Shown here piece by piece: positions 1-7,213 of a stretch of 22,531 bases of DNA. Positions within the stretch are counted from its first letter, which is position 1, and each line of letters begins with the position of its first letter. The notes beneath the pieces are model-generated. The model saw only the letters and a program-made list of their open reading frames with translations. It was not told where the DNA came from and did not search any database. Source of the stretch: Moraxella bovis. GTDB taxonomy: Bacteria > Pseudomonadota > Gammaproteobacteria > Pseudomonadales > Moraxellaceae. The stretch covers positions 13,321 to 35,851 of the forward strand of contig NZ_MUXV01000037.1 in the NCBI RefSeq assembly GCF_002014975.1, written 5' to 3'. Made by a program: the position numbers and the translations under genes.

Positions 1-38
1 AACGGTTTTCTTTGTAGCATACTTTTTGAACCAGAGCC
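1..38 (-). repeat. End of a MITE-like repeat (copy 1, partial)
   Basis: The first 38 bases match the GGCTCTGG-side terminus of the element seen complete at 5901-6034 and 8983-9115. The terminal repeat CAAAAAGTATGCT is present as its complement. The element boundary lies at 38. The next eight bases (39-46, AGATTTTT) should be one half of an 8-bp target duplication whose partner lies outside the window. The upstream membrane gene reads into it. Confidence 0.85.
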
Positions 39-430
39 AGATTTTTAAATCCACAAAAATCAAACAGCATTAAGGCAGTCAAGGTGTAAATCAGTATGTC
101 AATAATGATAAGGGCAAATATTTGTGGGTCTCTTAGGTCAATAAATTTTGACAAAATTATCAATGCAATAATATTGACAATCACACATATCAAAAATACC
201 AACGCCCAAACCGCCTTTTGTGCCTTTACCATGATAAGTATCAGATAGGATAACATCATGCCAAAGAACAACCCAAACACCACACCGCCCATCATAAGAC
301 CAACATATAGCCCAAGCGACACCAACAGCACTGAGCCAACGGCGGTTGATGCCAATGCACCGACATTGTTATTGGGCGTGGTGTTGTCAAGTGGAGTAGT
401 GTCAGGCGTAGTGTTGTTAGGATTTTGCAA
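1..430 (-). CDS. Small multi-pass membrane protein, 3' end outside the window
   Basis: An open frame runs on the minus strand from the tail of psd to the window edge. It has no ATG near its beginning. The best start is TTG at 430, nine bases after an AGAGGA Shine-Dalgarno, and it overlaps the psd stop by a few codons, so translation is probably coupled to psd. The N-terminus is a Thr/Pro/Asn-rich linker (repeats of TTP and NNN). About four hydrophobic segments follow, including VGSVLLVSLGLYVGL and IFALIIDILIYTLTALML. No family is recognised. The last dozen residues (ALVQKVCYKENR) are encoded by the inserted repeat at 1-38, so the native C-terminus has been replaced. If the repeat continues as in its other copies, a TGA follows three codons after the edge. 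Function is unknown. Confidence 0.6.
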   Translation of the reverse strand, partial: MQNPNNTTPDTTPLDNTTPNNNVGALASTAVGSVLLVSLGLYVGLMMGGVVFGLFFGMMLSYLILIMVKAQKAVWALVFLICVIVNIIALIILSKFIDLRDPQIFALIIIDILIYTLTALMLFDFCGFKNLALVQKVCYKENR

Positions 431-1253
431 CTTGTCCAATCCTCTGCCCCATTACCACCGTCTTACCATGTACAAACTCATCGCCCCATGCGGTATTTGC
501 CGATTTGGGTAGCACGATAATGGCGGTAGAACCTAGATAAAACCGCCCGAGCTCATCGCCTTTTTTGAACGTGATGTCATGCTTGCGGTGCTGAATGTAG
601 GGCGTGCGTTTGATTGCCCCTGTCGCCACAGACTCAATCCCCGCCACAATCATCGCCCCAACCAGCACCACGCACGCACGCCCAAAAGCGGTATCAAATT
701 CGCACACCAACCGCTCGTTACGGGCGAACAGGTCAGGCACGTTCTCGGCGGTGGTGTTATTGACCGAAAACAGCGTACCGGGGACGTAACGTGTGGCAAG
801 CAGCGTACCGTCAAAGGGCATATGCACACGGTGGTAGTTGGTGGGGGCAAGATAAATCGTGGCAAATGAACCGTCCACAAACGCTTTACCCAGCTCAAAA
901 TCCGCCAAAAGTTGCCCCACGTCATAATCTCGCCCCTTGGCTTGGAGAAGTTGCCCGTTTGTGATTGCTCCGATTTGGCTGATTTTACCGTCAGCGGGGC
1001 AGGCAATGCCGTCTGCCGTCTCGTCAATCGGACGCATTCCACTCTTTAATTCACGGGTAAAAAAGTCGTTGAAACTGTCATAGTCATCCAAATTGCCACG
1101 CTCATATTCTGCCAAATCAATGTTATAGACTTTGGCAAAAGTATGGACAAAGGCTTTTTTGATGTAAGGATTTTGACTTTTGGCAAGGTAGCCTGCCACT
1201 TCTGATAGGGTTTGCTGTGGGGCAAGATTTTGGGCTAGGGTAAATAGGTTCAT
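417..1253 (-). CDS. psd: Phosphatidylserine decarboxylase proenzyme
   Basis: Decarboxylates phosphatidylserine to phosphatidylethanolamine at the inner membrane, the last step of PE synthesis. The 278-residue product carries the family signatures: PADG near residue 86, YHRVHMP at 140-146 and LGST at 240-243. In this family self-cleavage occurs between Gly and Ser of LGST, and the serine becomes the pyruvoyl prosthetic group; here that is Ser242, leaving an alpha chain of about 37 residues. Length agrees with the shorter proteobacterial type (about 280-320). ATG at 1253 opens the product with MNLFTLAQNLAPQ, as expected. The membrane-protein gene downstream overlaps its stop codon. The gene is intact. 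Confidence 0.95.
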   Translation of the reverse strand: MNLFTLAQNLAPQQTLSEVAGYLAKSQNPYIKKAFVHTFAKVYNIDLAEYERGNLDDYDSFNDFFTRELKSGMRPIDETADGIACPADGKISQIGAITNGQLLQAKGRDYDVGQLLADFELGKAFVDGSFATIYLAPTNYHRVHMPFDGTLLATRYVPGTLFSVNNTTAENVPDLFARNERLVCEFDTAFGRACVVLVGAMIVAGIESVATGAIKRTPYIQHRKHDITFKKGDELGRFYLGSTAIIVLPKSANTAWGDEFVHGKTVVMGQRIGQVAKS

Positions 1254-1299
1254 GATTTTTCCAAAATAAAAACGGGTTTGGGCTATTTTAACCGATGTT

Positions 1300-1308
1300 T
1301 GCTATAAT
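1300..1308 (+). promoter_or_regulatory. Extended -10 promoter element before the PACE-type gene
   Basis: TGCTATAAT fits the extended -10 consensus TGnTATAAT, 48 bases before the ATG at 1356. A good -35 is not visible, as is usual for extended -10 promoters. It lies in the spacer between the divergent psd and the broken efflux gene. Confidence 0.5.
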
Positions 1309-1355
1309 AACCGTTATATTTTGCTAAATTTTATGTCAAACACTCAACCGATCCC

Positions 1356-1769
1356 ATGACTGCCAAAGAACGCCTATTTCATGCCGTACTGTTTAAGATT
1401 GGGGCGATTGGGCTGACGGTGGCTGTTTTTGCCCTGTTTGGCGACAACCATAGCCATGCCCACGCCACAGGTTTGGCGGTGGTAATCTCGGTGCTGGCGA
1501 TGGTGTGAAACATGGTGTTTAATTTTTTTGTTTGACAAAGTGGTAACGGGCGAACGCCTTTACCGCTTGCTTGGCACTCGCCTTGTTCATATGGGCTTGT
1601 TTGAAGGTGGGCTGTTTTGGCAACCGTGCCGATGATTGCCTACGCCCTAGATGTCTTGCTGTGGATGGCGTTTGTTATGGATATTGGCGTGGTGGCGGTG
1701 ATTGGGGTATACACGCTACTTTTTAATTGGGGGTATGATTGGGTGCGGTATAAGATACGGGCAGAGTAA
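1356..1769 (+). pseudogene. Broken PACE-family (AceI-like, BTP domain) efflux transporter gene
   Basis: Translating across three lesions gives a protein of about 137 residues with the look of the proteobacterial antimicrobial compound efflux (PACE) family. It begins TAKERLFHAVLFKIGA, then has MVxNMVFNFLFDKV, a central GERLYRLLGTRLVH stretch and a last pair of helices (MIAYALDVLLWMAFVMDIG). Lesions: TGA at 1506-1508 where the family has Trp (WNMVFN); one extra T in the T7 tract at 1523-1529; one missing T in the T4 tract at 1615-1618. Four helices in two tandem hairpins would result if repaired. The family exports chlorhexidine-type biocides and polyamines. As it stands no full product can be made. 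Two of the three lesions are in homopolymers, so sequence error is possible for those. Confidence 0.8.
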
Positions 1770-1942
1770 TTTTTAAAATGGTTAAAATTTGGCATCTTTC
1801 CATTAAAATAATTTTTGCAATAATATGGGCGTGTAGGGGCAATCTATTCGCCCAAAAATCATAATTTGCACTAGAATAAATTTTAGCAAAAAAAATAAAT
1901 CACCCCAACACCCCATTTAAACCCAACCCAAAGGAAAAACCC
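1770..1942. other. AT-rich intergenic stretch upstream of dtd with a short palindromic repeat
   Basis: No open frame of note. At 1826-1854 TGGGCG and CGCCCA form a six-base stem around a repeat word (TGTAGGGG ... TATTCGCCC, 1832-1853). That word recurs on the other strand at 6091-6112 with 20 of 22 bases identical. A Shine-Dalgarno AAGGAAA lies just before dtd. Confidence 0.55.
1832..1853 (+). repeat. 22-bp intergenic repeat word, copy A
   Basis: It reads TGTAGGGG, then CAATC, then TATTCGCCC. The complement of 6091-6112 differs at two positions only. It lies in a spacer and is flanked by a TGGGCG/CGCCCA stem. Confidence 0.6.
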
Positions 1943-2380
1943 ATGAAAGCCCTAATCCAACGAGTCCAATCCGCCCATGTCAGTGTGGACGGTCAAATCA
2001 TCGGACAAATCCAATCAGGCGTGCTTGCCTATATCGGCATTGGCAAAGATGATGATTTTGATAAAGCGTGCAGACTGGTGGATAAAATCATCGCCTACCG
2101 CATTTTTGAAGATGGCAACGGCAAAATGGGCAAATCAGTGTCCGATGTGGGCGGTGGCTTGCTACTGGTGTCGCAATTTACCCTAATGGCAAAAACCGAC
2201 AAGGGTCGCCGTCCCGACTTCGCCCCTGCCATGCCCCCAGATGACGCAAGGGCATTGTTTGATAAGTTGGTAAATTATGCCAAACAAGTCTATCCCGAGG
2301 TTGCCACAGGCGAATTTGGGGCGAATATGGCAGTCGTGGCGGTCAATGACGGCCCGATTAATTTTTTGCTTGACGTGTGA
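1943..2380 (+). CDS. dtd: D-aminoacyl-tRNA deacylase
   Basis: Hydrolyses the ester bond of D-amino acids, and of glycine mischarged on tRNA(Ala), in the cytosol, recycling free tRNA and protecting translation. The 145-residue length is exactly that of the family. The diagnostic SQFTL motif is at 77-81 and the Gly-Pro loop NDGPINF at 135-141; in known structures both line the active site of the homodimer. The N-terminus MKALIQRVQSAHVSVDG is typical. The start is well supported by AAGGAAA seven bases upstream. It is a single gene, convergent with ygfZ across a hairpin. Nothing unusual. Confidence 0.96.
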   Translation: MKALIQRVQSAHVSVDGQIIGQIQSGVLAYIGIGKDDDFDKACRLVDKIIAYRIFEDGNGKMGKSVSDVGGGLLLVSQFTLMAKTDKGRRPDFAPAMPPDDARALFDKLVNYAKQVYPEVATGEFGANMAVVAVNDGPINFLLDV

Positions 2381-2416
2381 TTTTTATAATTTACCATTAA
2401 AATTGTTATGATAAAA

Positions 2417-2447
2417 TGGGCGTGTCAGATCAAAGAGCATTCGCCCA
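2417..2447. repeat. Short palindromic intergenic repeat (TGGGCG...CGCCCA)
   Basis: A six-base stem with a 19-base loop. The same outer words and spacing type occur at 1826-1854, but the inner sequence differs. It lies between dtd and ygfZ. Confidence 0.4.
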
Positions 2448-2465
2448 ACATCAAGGTTTTTTAAA

Positions 2466-2486
2466 AGGGCAAATGTGATTTGCCCT
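2466..2486 (-). terminator. Hairpin between dtd and ygfZ, probable ygfZ terminator
   Basis: AGGGCAAAT and ATTTGCCCT form a perfect nine-base stem around a GTG loop. Read on the minus strand the stem is followed by a short T run (CCCTTTT), which suits termination of ygfZ. On the plus strand no T run follows, so its effect on dtd is less clear. Confidence 0.6.
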
Positions 2487-2515
2487 ACAAACCCCTTTAA
2501 AACATCATCAGCCCC

Positions 2516-3226
2516 TTATTTTGCTCGCCCCACATCGCCCATCAGGTTATCAGGCAACGGCAAAATCTCCCCAATCTCTACTACATGCTCAGGCGAGCCG
2601 ATGACGAGTGCGTCAAAGCCGTCATCATGCACCACGCCATTGACGATTTGCACTTTGCCGACCTTGTCGCCGTCTTGGACAGGCTTAGGCAGTCGCACAC
2701 GGTGTAAGTAGGCTTTTGGACTTGCCTTAAAGTAGAGCCGTGCGATAATCTCCTGTCCTAGATAGCACCCCTTATCATAATCCACGCCCCCACGCTGGTG
2801 CAGGCGTAACTCTTGGGGTTGGAACAGCCCCGCTGTGGCTTGGGTTATCCACACATTGCCCGTCTCAATGCTCGCTTTCGCCCACGTCCCAAAGTCGGTA
2901 AGGCTGTCATCATTATCAAAAGTCGGCACGCCATTTGCCACGATAGGATAAATGGGCGTGGGGGCGGACTGGCTAAATTTAGAAAATGCCCCGTATTTTT
3001 TGATATGGGCGGTAAGATTATCCATGCAGTCCACCGACGTGATGAGTACAAAGGTCTCATCATCGGTGCGAGATACCCACAACCCAAAGGCAACACGCCC
3101 TTTTAGGTCGCTAATGGCACAGGGCAAAAAATCATGGGTGAGTTTATCAACATTGACAGTTAATTGACCTTGTAAAAATTTGGCGGTATCTTTGCCGTTT
3201 AGGGTGATTTGTGAAAATTGGCTCAT
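2516..3226 (-). CDS. ygfZ: Folate-binding protein YgfZ (Fe-S cluster maintenance)
   Basis: A tetrahydrofolate-binding relative of the glycine-cleavage T protein. In E. coli it is needed for full activity of several Fe-S enzymes such as MiaB. The family signature K-G-C-Y-x-G-Q-E is present as KGCYLGQE at residues 152-159, followed by IIARLYFKASPK. The signature cysteine Cys154 is retained. At 236 residues it is shorter than E. coli YgfZ (about 326) but within the range of compact homologues. The N-terminal half (FLQGQLTVNVDKL, CAISDLKGRVAFGLWV) is recognisably the GcvT-like fold. Transcribed alone, divergent from yjdM. Confidence 0.92.
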   Translation of the reverse strand: MSQFSQITLNGKDTAKFLQGQLTVNVDKLTHDFLPCAISDLKGRVAFGLWVSRTDDETFVLITSVDCMDNLTAHIKKYGAFSKFSQSAPTPIYPIVANGVPTFDNDDSLTDFGTWAKASIETGNVWITQATAGLFQPQELRLHQRGGVDYDKGCYLGQEIIARLYFKASPKAYLHRVRLPKPVQDGDKVGKVQIVNGVVHDDGFDALVIGSPEHVVEIGEILPLPDNLMGDVGRAK

Positions 3227-3278
3227 GGTACTCTCGGTTGTTATTTATCATTTGTCATTTTCATTTCAATAAGGAGGC

Positions 3279-3299
3279 TTGGCTTTATTTTCAAGCCAA
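3279..3299. promoter_or_regulatory. Seven-base dyad in the ygfZ/yjdM divergent spacer
   Basis: TTGGCTT and AAGCCAA are a perfect inverted repeat with a seven-base centre. It sits just upstream of the extended -10 at 3313, where a -35 or operator would be. No T run follows in either direction. Confidence 0.35.
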
Positions 3300-3312
3300 A
3301 ATGTATCAAAAA

Positions 3313-3321
3313 TGATATAAT
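3313..3321 (+). promoter_or_regulatory. Extended -10 promoter of yjdM
   Basis: TGATATAAT fits TGnTATAAT and is 23 bases before the ATG at 3345. The leader would be short, and the nearest purine-rich site is TAGGT. Confidence 0.55.
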
Positions 3322-3344
3322 GCTTTTATTTTAGGTAAAAATTT

Positions 3345-3683
3345 ATGACTTATCCTGCTTGCCCCAAATGCGATGAAACCTACACCTATGCCGATGGCGA
3401 CCTGCTCATCTGCCCCATGTGTACCCACGAGTGGTCAGCCGATGGCGACACGGACGACACGCCCGTCATCAAGGATGCGGTGGGTAATGTGTTAAATGAT
3501 GGCGACAGCGTAACGGTCATCAAGGACTTGAAGGTCAAAGGCTCGTCCACACCTATCAAGGTCGGCACCAAAGTCAAATCCATTCGCCTGATTCATGATG
3601 CCCCTGATGACCATGACATTGATTGCAAGATTGACGGCTTTGGGGCAATGAAACTAAAATCCAGCGTGGTTAAAAAGGCGTGA
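3345..3683 (+). CDS. yjdM: Zinc-ribbon protein YjdM (PhnA-like)
   Basis: A small cytosolic protein of the family historically called PhnA (alkylphosphonate utilisation), although the E. coli member is not required for phosphonate use and its role remains unclear. The 112-residue product has an N-terminal zinc ribbon with Cys6, Cys9, Cys23 and Cys26 (CPKC, CPMC). The conserved C-terminal domain follows (VKDAVGN-like [37 protein letters not shown]). Length matches the family (about 110). It is monocistronic, with its own extended -10 promoter and an intrinsic terminator ten bases after the stop. Confidence 0.93.
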   Translation: MTYPACPKCDETYTYADGDLLICPMCTHEWSADGDTDDTPVIKDAVGNVLNDGDSVTVIKDLKVKGSSTPIKVGTKVKSIRLIHDAPDDHDIDCKIDGFGAMKLKSSVVKKA

Positions 3684-3692
3684 TGAAAGGAT

Positions 3693-3719
3693 AAAAAGGG
3701 CGAGAATATGCCCTTTTTT
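3693..3719 (+). terminator. Intrinsic terminator of yjdM
   Basis: AAAAAGGGC and GCCCTTTTT pair perfectly around an eight-base loop and end in a T6 run. It begins ten bases after the yjdM stop. Confidence 0.85.
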
Positions 3720-3727
3720 GATGGTTA

Positions 3728-3755
3728 AAAAACCGCCAATTTCTTGACGGTTTTT
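3728..3755 (-). terminator. Intrinsic terminator of guaA
   Basis: Read on the minus strand, AAAAACCG, one mismatch and CAA pair with TTG and CGGTTTTT around a GAAA loop, and the stem ends in a T run. It begins a few bases after the guaA stop. The plus-strand reading is also terminator-like, so it backs up the yjdM terminator. Confidence 0.75.
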
Positions 3756-3761
3756 ATTGGT

Positions 3762-5321
3762 TTATTCCCACTCAATCGTGGCAGGCGGTTTGCTACTGAC
3801 ATCATAGACAACACGAGAGACATCGGCAATCTCATTCATGATACGCGTTGAGATTTTATCCACAAGCTCATAGGGCAAATGGGCAAAACGAGCGGTCATA
3901 AAGTCCACCGTCTCCACCGCACGCAGAGAAATCACCCACGCATAACGGCGTGCGTCCCCCACCACGCCCACCGATTTGACAGGGCAAAACACAGCAAAGG
4001 CTTGGGCGGTCTTGTCATACCAGCCAGACGCACGAAGTTCTTGCATAAAAATATCGTCCGCCACTCGCAAAATGTCAGCATATTCTTTTTTAATCTCGCC
4101 CAAAATCCGCACGCCAAGACCCGGGCCGGGGAAAGGGTGTCTGTAAATCATCTCATGGGGCAAGCCAAGCGTTGTGCCAAGTTTACGCACTTCATCTTTG
4201 AACAAATCACGCAGTGGCTCAACGAGTTCAAAGTGCAAATCATCAGGCAGACCACCGACATTGTGGTGCGATTTGATGACGTGAGCCTTGCCGTTTTTGG
4301 TTTTGGCAGACTCGATGACATCAGGGTAAATCGTGCCTTGCGCCAAAAACTTCACGCCGTCCAATTTGCGAGCTTCTTCGGAGAATACTTCAATAAACTC
4401 TCGTCCGATGATTTTGCGTTTAACCTCTGGGTCAGTCGCTCCAGCGAGTGCGTCCAAAAAGCGATTCTCAGCGTCTGCCCGAATCACCCGAATGCCCATG
4501 TTATCGGCAAACATTTTCATGACTTGGTCGCCTTCGTTTAGGCGAAGTAGCCCATTATCCACAAACACGCAGGTTAATTGGTCGCCAATGGCTTTGTGAA
4601 GTAGTGCCGCCACCACCGAGCTGTCCACACCGCCTGATAAGCCAAGTAACACCTGCTCATCGCCAATTTGCTCTTTTAACTGTGCCACACGCATTTCAAT
4701 GATGTTCTGGGGGTTCCACAGATTGCCACAACCACAAATACCATGCACGAAGTTGCTAATCACTTCCACGCCTTTGGCGGTGTGGGTTACTTCTGGATGA
4801 AACTGCACGCCATAGAGCTGACGGCTTTCATCGCTGGCGGACGCAAAGGCACAGCTTGGCGTGCTTGATGTTGCGGTAAAGCCGTCTGGCAGGCTTGCCA
4901 CTTTGTCGCCATGGCTCATCCACACTTGGATTTGGGCGTTATCGTCTTTTAAGCCGTTTAGTAGTTTGTCGTCCACCGCTACGTCAATTTGGGCGTAGCC
5001 AAACTCCTTGACCGCCCCTGCCACTACCGAACCACCAAGCTGGGCGGACATGGTTTGAAAGCCGTAACAAATACCAAGCACAGGCACGCCAAGCTCAAAG
5101 ACGATTTGGGGCGCTCGTGGCGAGCCTGCTTCGTACACGCTTTCAGGCCCGCCTGATAGGATAATGCCTTTGGGGTTAAAGGCTTTGATGTCGTCATCGC
5201 TCATGTCAAAGGGGTGCATCTCAGAGTACACACCTGCTTCACGCACACGGCGAGCGATGAGCTGGCTGTATTGCGAGCCAAAATCTAGGATTAGGATACG
5301 GTCGGAAGTGATGTTGGTCAT
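3762..5321 (-). CDS. guaA: GMP synthase (glutamine-hydrolysing)
   Basis: Converts XMP, ATP and glutamine to GMP, the last step of guanine nucleotide synthesis. All parts of the two-domain enzyme are present in 519 residues. The class I amidotransferase has nucleophile Cys85 in GICYGFQ (usually GICYGMQ) and His175/Glu177 in HPEV. The ATP-pyrophosphatase P-loop LSGGVDSS is at 228-235. The C-terminal dimerisation domain ends in KPPATIEWE, as the family does. Length is close to E. coli GuaA (525). It lies 45 bases downstream of darP, and an extended -10 in that gap suggests its own transcription. Terminated by the hairpin at 3728-3755. Confidence 0.97.
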   Translation of the reverse strand: MTNITSDRILILDFGSQYSQLIARRVREAGVYSEMHPFDMSDDDIKAFNPKGIILSGGPESVYEAGSPRAPQIVFELGVPVLGICYGFQTMSAQLGGSVVAGAVKEFGYAQIDVAVDDKLLNGLKDDNAQIQVWMSHGDKVASLPDGFTATSSTPSCAFASASDESRQLYGVQFHPEVTHTAKGVEVISNFVHGICGCGNLWNPQNIIEMRVAQLKEQIGDEQVLLGLSGGVDSSVVAALLHKAIGDQLTCVFVDNGLLRLNEGDQVMKMFADNMGIRVIRADAENRFLDALAGATDPEVKRKIIGREFIEVFSEEARKLDGVKFLAQGTIYPDVIESAKTKNGKAHVIKSHHNVGGLPDDLHFELVEPLRDLFKDEVRKLGTTLGLPHEMIYRHPFPGPGLGVRILGEIKKEYADILRVADDIFMQELRASGWYDKTAQAFAVFCPVKSVGVVGDARRYAWVISLRAVETVDFMTARFAHLPYELVDKISTRIMNEIADVSRVVYDVSSKPPATIEWE

Positions 5322-5354
5322 GGATATTCCTACAGGTCAAATGATAAAGGTGCT

Positions 5355-5363
5355 ATTATACCA
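5355..5363 (-). promoter_or_regulatory. Extended -10 promoter of guaA
   Basis: On the minus strand TGGTATAAT matches TGnTATAAT exactly, about 34 bases before the guaA ATG. It lies in the 45-base gap after darP. Confidence 0.55.
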
Positions 5364-5366
5364 AAA

Positions 5367-5873
5367 CTAAACCGACAAAATCGCCACTTCTTTGACATAA
5401 CTTTCAAAATCCGCCACGCTCTCCGCCAAAAGTTCATCATCGCCCAAGTGCTTGGCGTATTCTATCCACAAAAGTAGCTGATAAATACTGTTGTATTCTG
5501 CCTTTTTAAATTGCCTTACAAACTGCTTTATTGTACCCTCATCGCTTAGGGTTAAACGGTTAAACCACGTCTCAATCTTGGTGCATTGTTCGGGTGTAAA
5601 CACAATCTCAAACAACGCCCCCGTCAAAACATGGCGGTCTTCTTCAATGATGAGCCTACCCACCCGTTTGATTTGGCGGTTTTTGGCGGCGTGACTGTCA
5701 ATCTCGGTCAAATGCTTTAATTCGTCCAAAAAATACTCACTCACTGGCAAATTGGCAAGTTGTTTTTTGGAGAGTTTGGCAAGCGGTTCGGACAATTCTT
5801 GTAAACGTTCGTGGGCTTTTTTGATTTCGGTGCGAGACACTCTCATGTCTTGTTTTGACCAGTCGATATTCAT
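5367..5873 (-). CDS. darP: Ribosome biogenesis factor DarP (YjgA, DUF615)
   Basis: A small protein associated with the large ribosomal subunit and its late assembly in E. coli. The 168-residue product matches the family in order. There is an N-terminal SRTEIKKAHERLQEL segment, then LAKLSKKQLANLPV (family: LxxLxxxxLxxIPL) and a middle helix AAKNRQIKRVGRLI (family: RRRQLQLIGKLMR). A helical C-terminal half follows. The call is from this motif pattern; overall divergence from E. coli is high, and the C-terminal half is least conserved. ATG at 5873 follows a purine-rich site. It is upstream of guaA on the same strand. Confidence 0.8.
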   Translation of the reverse strand: MNIDWSKQDMRVSRTEIKKAHERLQELSEPLAKLSKKQLANLPVSEYFLDELKHLTEIDSHAAKNRQIKRVGRLIIEEDRHVLTGALFEIVFTPEQCTKIETWFNRLTLSDEGTIKQFVRQFKKAEYNSIYQLLLWIEYAKHLGDDELLAESVADFESYVKEVAILSV

Positions 5874-5900
5874 AGATTTCTCTTTTTAAATTTAATATTA

Positions 5901-6034
5901 GATAGTAGTCCAAAAAGTATGCTGAACTAGGTTTTCCGTTCGCCCTGAGCCTGCCTGCGGGTAGGAAAACCGTTATGGTTCGACAAGCTCACCACGAACG
6001 GTTTTCTTTGTAGCATACTTTTTGAACCAGAGCC
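5901..6034 (+). mobile_element. MITE-like element, complete copy 2
   Basis: A 134-bp non-coding element. Its ends are imperfect inverted repeats of 23 bases sharing an exact 13-base core (CAAAAAGTATGCT at the left, its complement at the right). The outermost bases are GATAG and GAGCC. It is flanked by a perfect 8-bp direct duplication TAATATTA (5893-5900 and 6035-6042). Inside are a further GGTTTTCCGTTCG.../...CGAACGGTTTTC inverted pair and the words GCCCTGAGC and GACAAGCTCACC. It differs from copy 3 at about five positions after reverse complementing. No transposase is encoded; mobilisation in trans is inferred. Confidence 0.88.
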
Positions 6035-6090
6035 TAATATTAAAATATGTTTTGTAAAAAGTTGGGATAAATCACTATTTTTTAATAACA

Positions 6091-6112
6091 GGGCGAATAA
6101 ATTTCCCCTACA
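6091..6112 (-). repeat. 22-bp intergenic repeat word, copy B
   Basis: Complement of the word at 1832-1853 with 20 of 22 bases identical (TGTAGGGG then AAATT then TATTCGCCC on the minus strand). Confidence 0.6.
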
Positions 6113-6205
6113 TTTGCAAATTTTAAAATATTTTTATCTAAAATATACAAATTTTTAATATAAATCAATTCAATTTATTCGTCAATTCATACGTTATTTT
6201 TAACA

Positions 6206-7075
6206 TTACCAATACCGTTTTTCACGGTGTTTGACAATAATAGGCATATTATCAGGCAACTGATTTTTTAATAACTCGCCCACCTTTTGGGTAATATATA
6301 CAGAGCGGTGTTTACCCCCTGTACAGCCAATGGCGACCATTACTGAATAACGGTTATTATTTAAAAAATTAGGGAGCCATTTTATCAAAAACTTGCCAAT
6401 ATCGTCCGCCATAGTATCCACCTCTGGATAATTGGCAAAAAAGTCTTTTACGTCATCATCAAGCCCTGTTTGCGGACGCAAGTTTTCTTGCCAATGCGGA
6501 TTGGGCAATATCCGCACATCAAAAACAAAATCAGCGTCAATGGGCGTGCCATGTTTAAACCCAAAGGACAACACATTGACCGACACCACATTATCCACAC
6601 CGATATGTTGGCGGACTTTTTCTTTGAGTTCGTGAATATTGAGCGTGCTGGTGTCAATCTTAATATCGGCATTGGTTGCAATCGGCTTTAACAGTTCAAT
6701 CTCTTGGGCTAGGGCGTTGGGCAAGTTATTGGCGATTGGCATGAGTGGGTGAACTCGCCGTGTCGCCCCAAAACGTGCCACCAGTACGCTCTCTTGGGCG
6801 GTAACGTATAGGATTTTGACCGCTTCATGGTACTTGTCGGTCAAGCTCTGATATACGCTTTCAAAGGCGGATAGGTCGGCTTTTGGCGTTCTGACATCAA
6901 TGCCCAACGCCACTTTTTTGACATCATTGCCAATCAAATTACCCACCGCCTGCCCCACAAGCGACAAGGGCAGATTGTCAATGACATAAAAACCAAAATC
7001 TTCTAAAATATTTAGAACAGACGTTTTGCCAGAGCCTGACCGTCCTGATACGATGATGATTTGGGTGTTTGACAT
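6206..7075 (-). CDS. rapZ: RNase adapter / nucleotide-binding protein RapZ
   Basis: In enterobacteria RapZ binds the small RNA GlmZ and delivers it to RNase E, controlling GlmS and so aminosugar supply for the envelope. The 289-residue product has the Walker A motif GRSGSGKTS at 11-19, then DNLP at 34-37. A TRRxHPL-type segment (ATRRVHPL) and ADIKIDTS follow. The C-terminal RNA-binding domain carries the strongly conserved CTGGKHRSVY. Length agrees with E. coli (284). The usual rpoN-hpf-ptsN neighbourhood is absent; here it follows panC, separated by a repeat hairpin. GlmZ itself is not evident in this window, so the RNA partner is unknown. Confidence 0.94.
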   Translation of the reverse strand: MSNTQIIIVSGRSGSGKTSVLNILEDFGFYVIDNLPLSLVGQAVGNLIGNDVKKVALGIDVRTPKADLSAFESVYQSLTDKYHEAVKILYVTAQESVLVARFGATRRVHPLMPIANNLPNALAQEIELLKPIATNADIKIDTSTLNIHELKEKVRQHIGVDNVVSVNVLSFGFKHGTPIDADFVFDVRILPNPHWQENLRPQTGLDDDVKDFFANYPEVDTMADDIGKFLIKWLPNFLNNNRYSVMVAIGCTGGKHRSVYITQKVGELLKNQLPDNMPIIVKHREKRYW

Positions 7076-7124
7076 TTATTTTCCTTATAATAATTTAAAC
7101 AGATTTCTTAAAAACTCCGCATTT

Positions 7125-7209
7125 AAAGAAAACCGTTCGTGGTGAGCTTGTCGAACCATGAAAAGGTTTTCTTTCACCCTTCGACTTAGCTCAGGGCGAA
7201 CGGAAAACC
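7125..7209 (-). repeat. Core of the MITE family without terminal repeats (copy 4)
   Basis: An 85-bp stretch between rapZ and panC matching the inside of copies 2 and 3 from AAAGAAAACCGTTCG to CGAACGGAAAACC. It lacks the CAAAAAGTATGCT ends, and its middle differs. It folds on itself: AAAGAAAACC pairs with GGTTTTCTTT, and CCGTTCG...GAGCTTGTCGAA pairs with TTCGAC..AGCTC...CGAACGG. No target duplication is visible. It ends four bases from the panC stop and may act as an mRNA hairpin there. Confidence 0.75.
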
Positions 7210-7213
7210 AGTT

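Larger units (their letters stand above)
5874..6205. other. Gene-free stretch holding a MITE copy and a short repeat
   Basis: Between the start of darP and the stop of rapZ. It holds the complete element 5901-6034 with its target duplications and repeat word B at 6091-6112. The rest is very AT-rich with no usable open frame. Confidence 0.7.

Noticed and set aside
258..512. 84-residue plus-strand frame at the left end
   Set aside because: It lies opposite the membrane gene and the psd end; its TTPP/SGVV composition mirrors the Asn/Thr codons on the other strand.
3879..4541. 220-residue open frame on the plus strand opposite guaA
   Set aside because: It is antisense to the strongly conserved core of guaA, rich in His/Arg/Phe as expected from a shadow, with no domain and no clear ribosome site.
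5901..6034. Interpretation as a CRISPR-like or attachment-site repeat
   Set aside because: The 8-bp duplications, inverted termini and opposite-orientation copy fit a transposed element, and no integrase gene is near.
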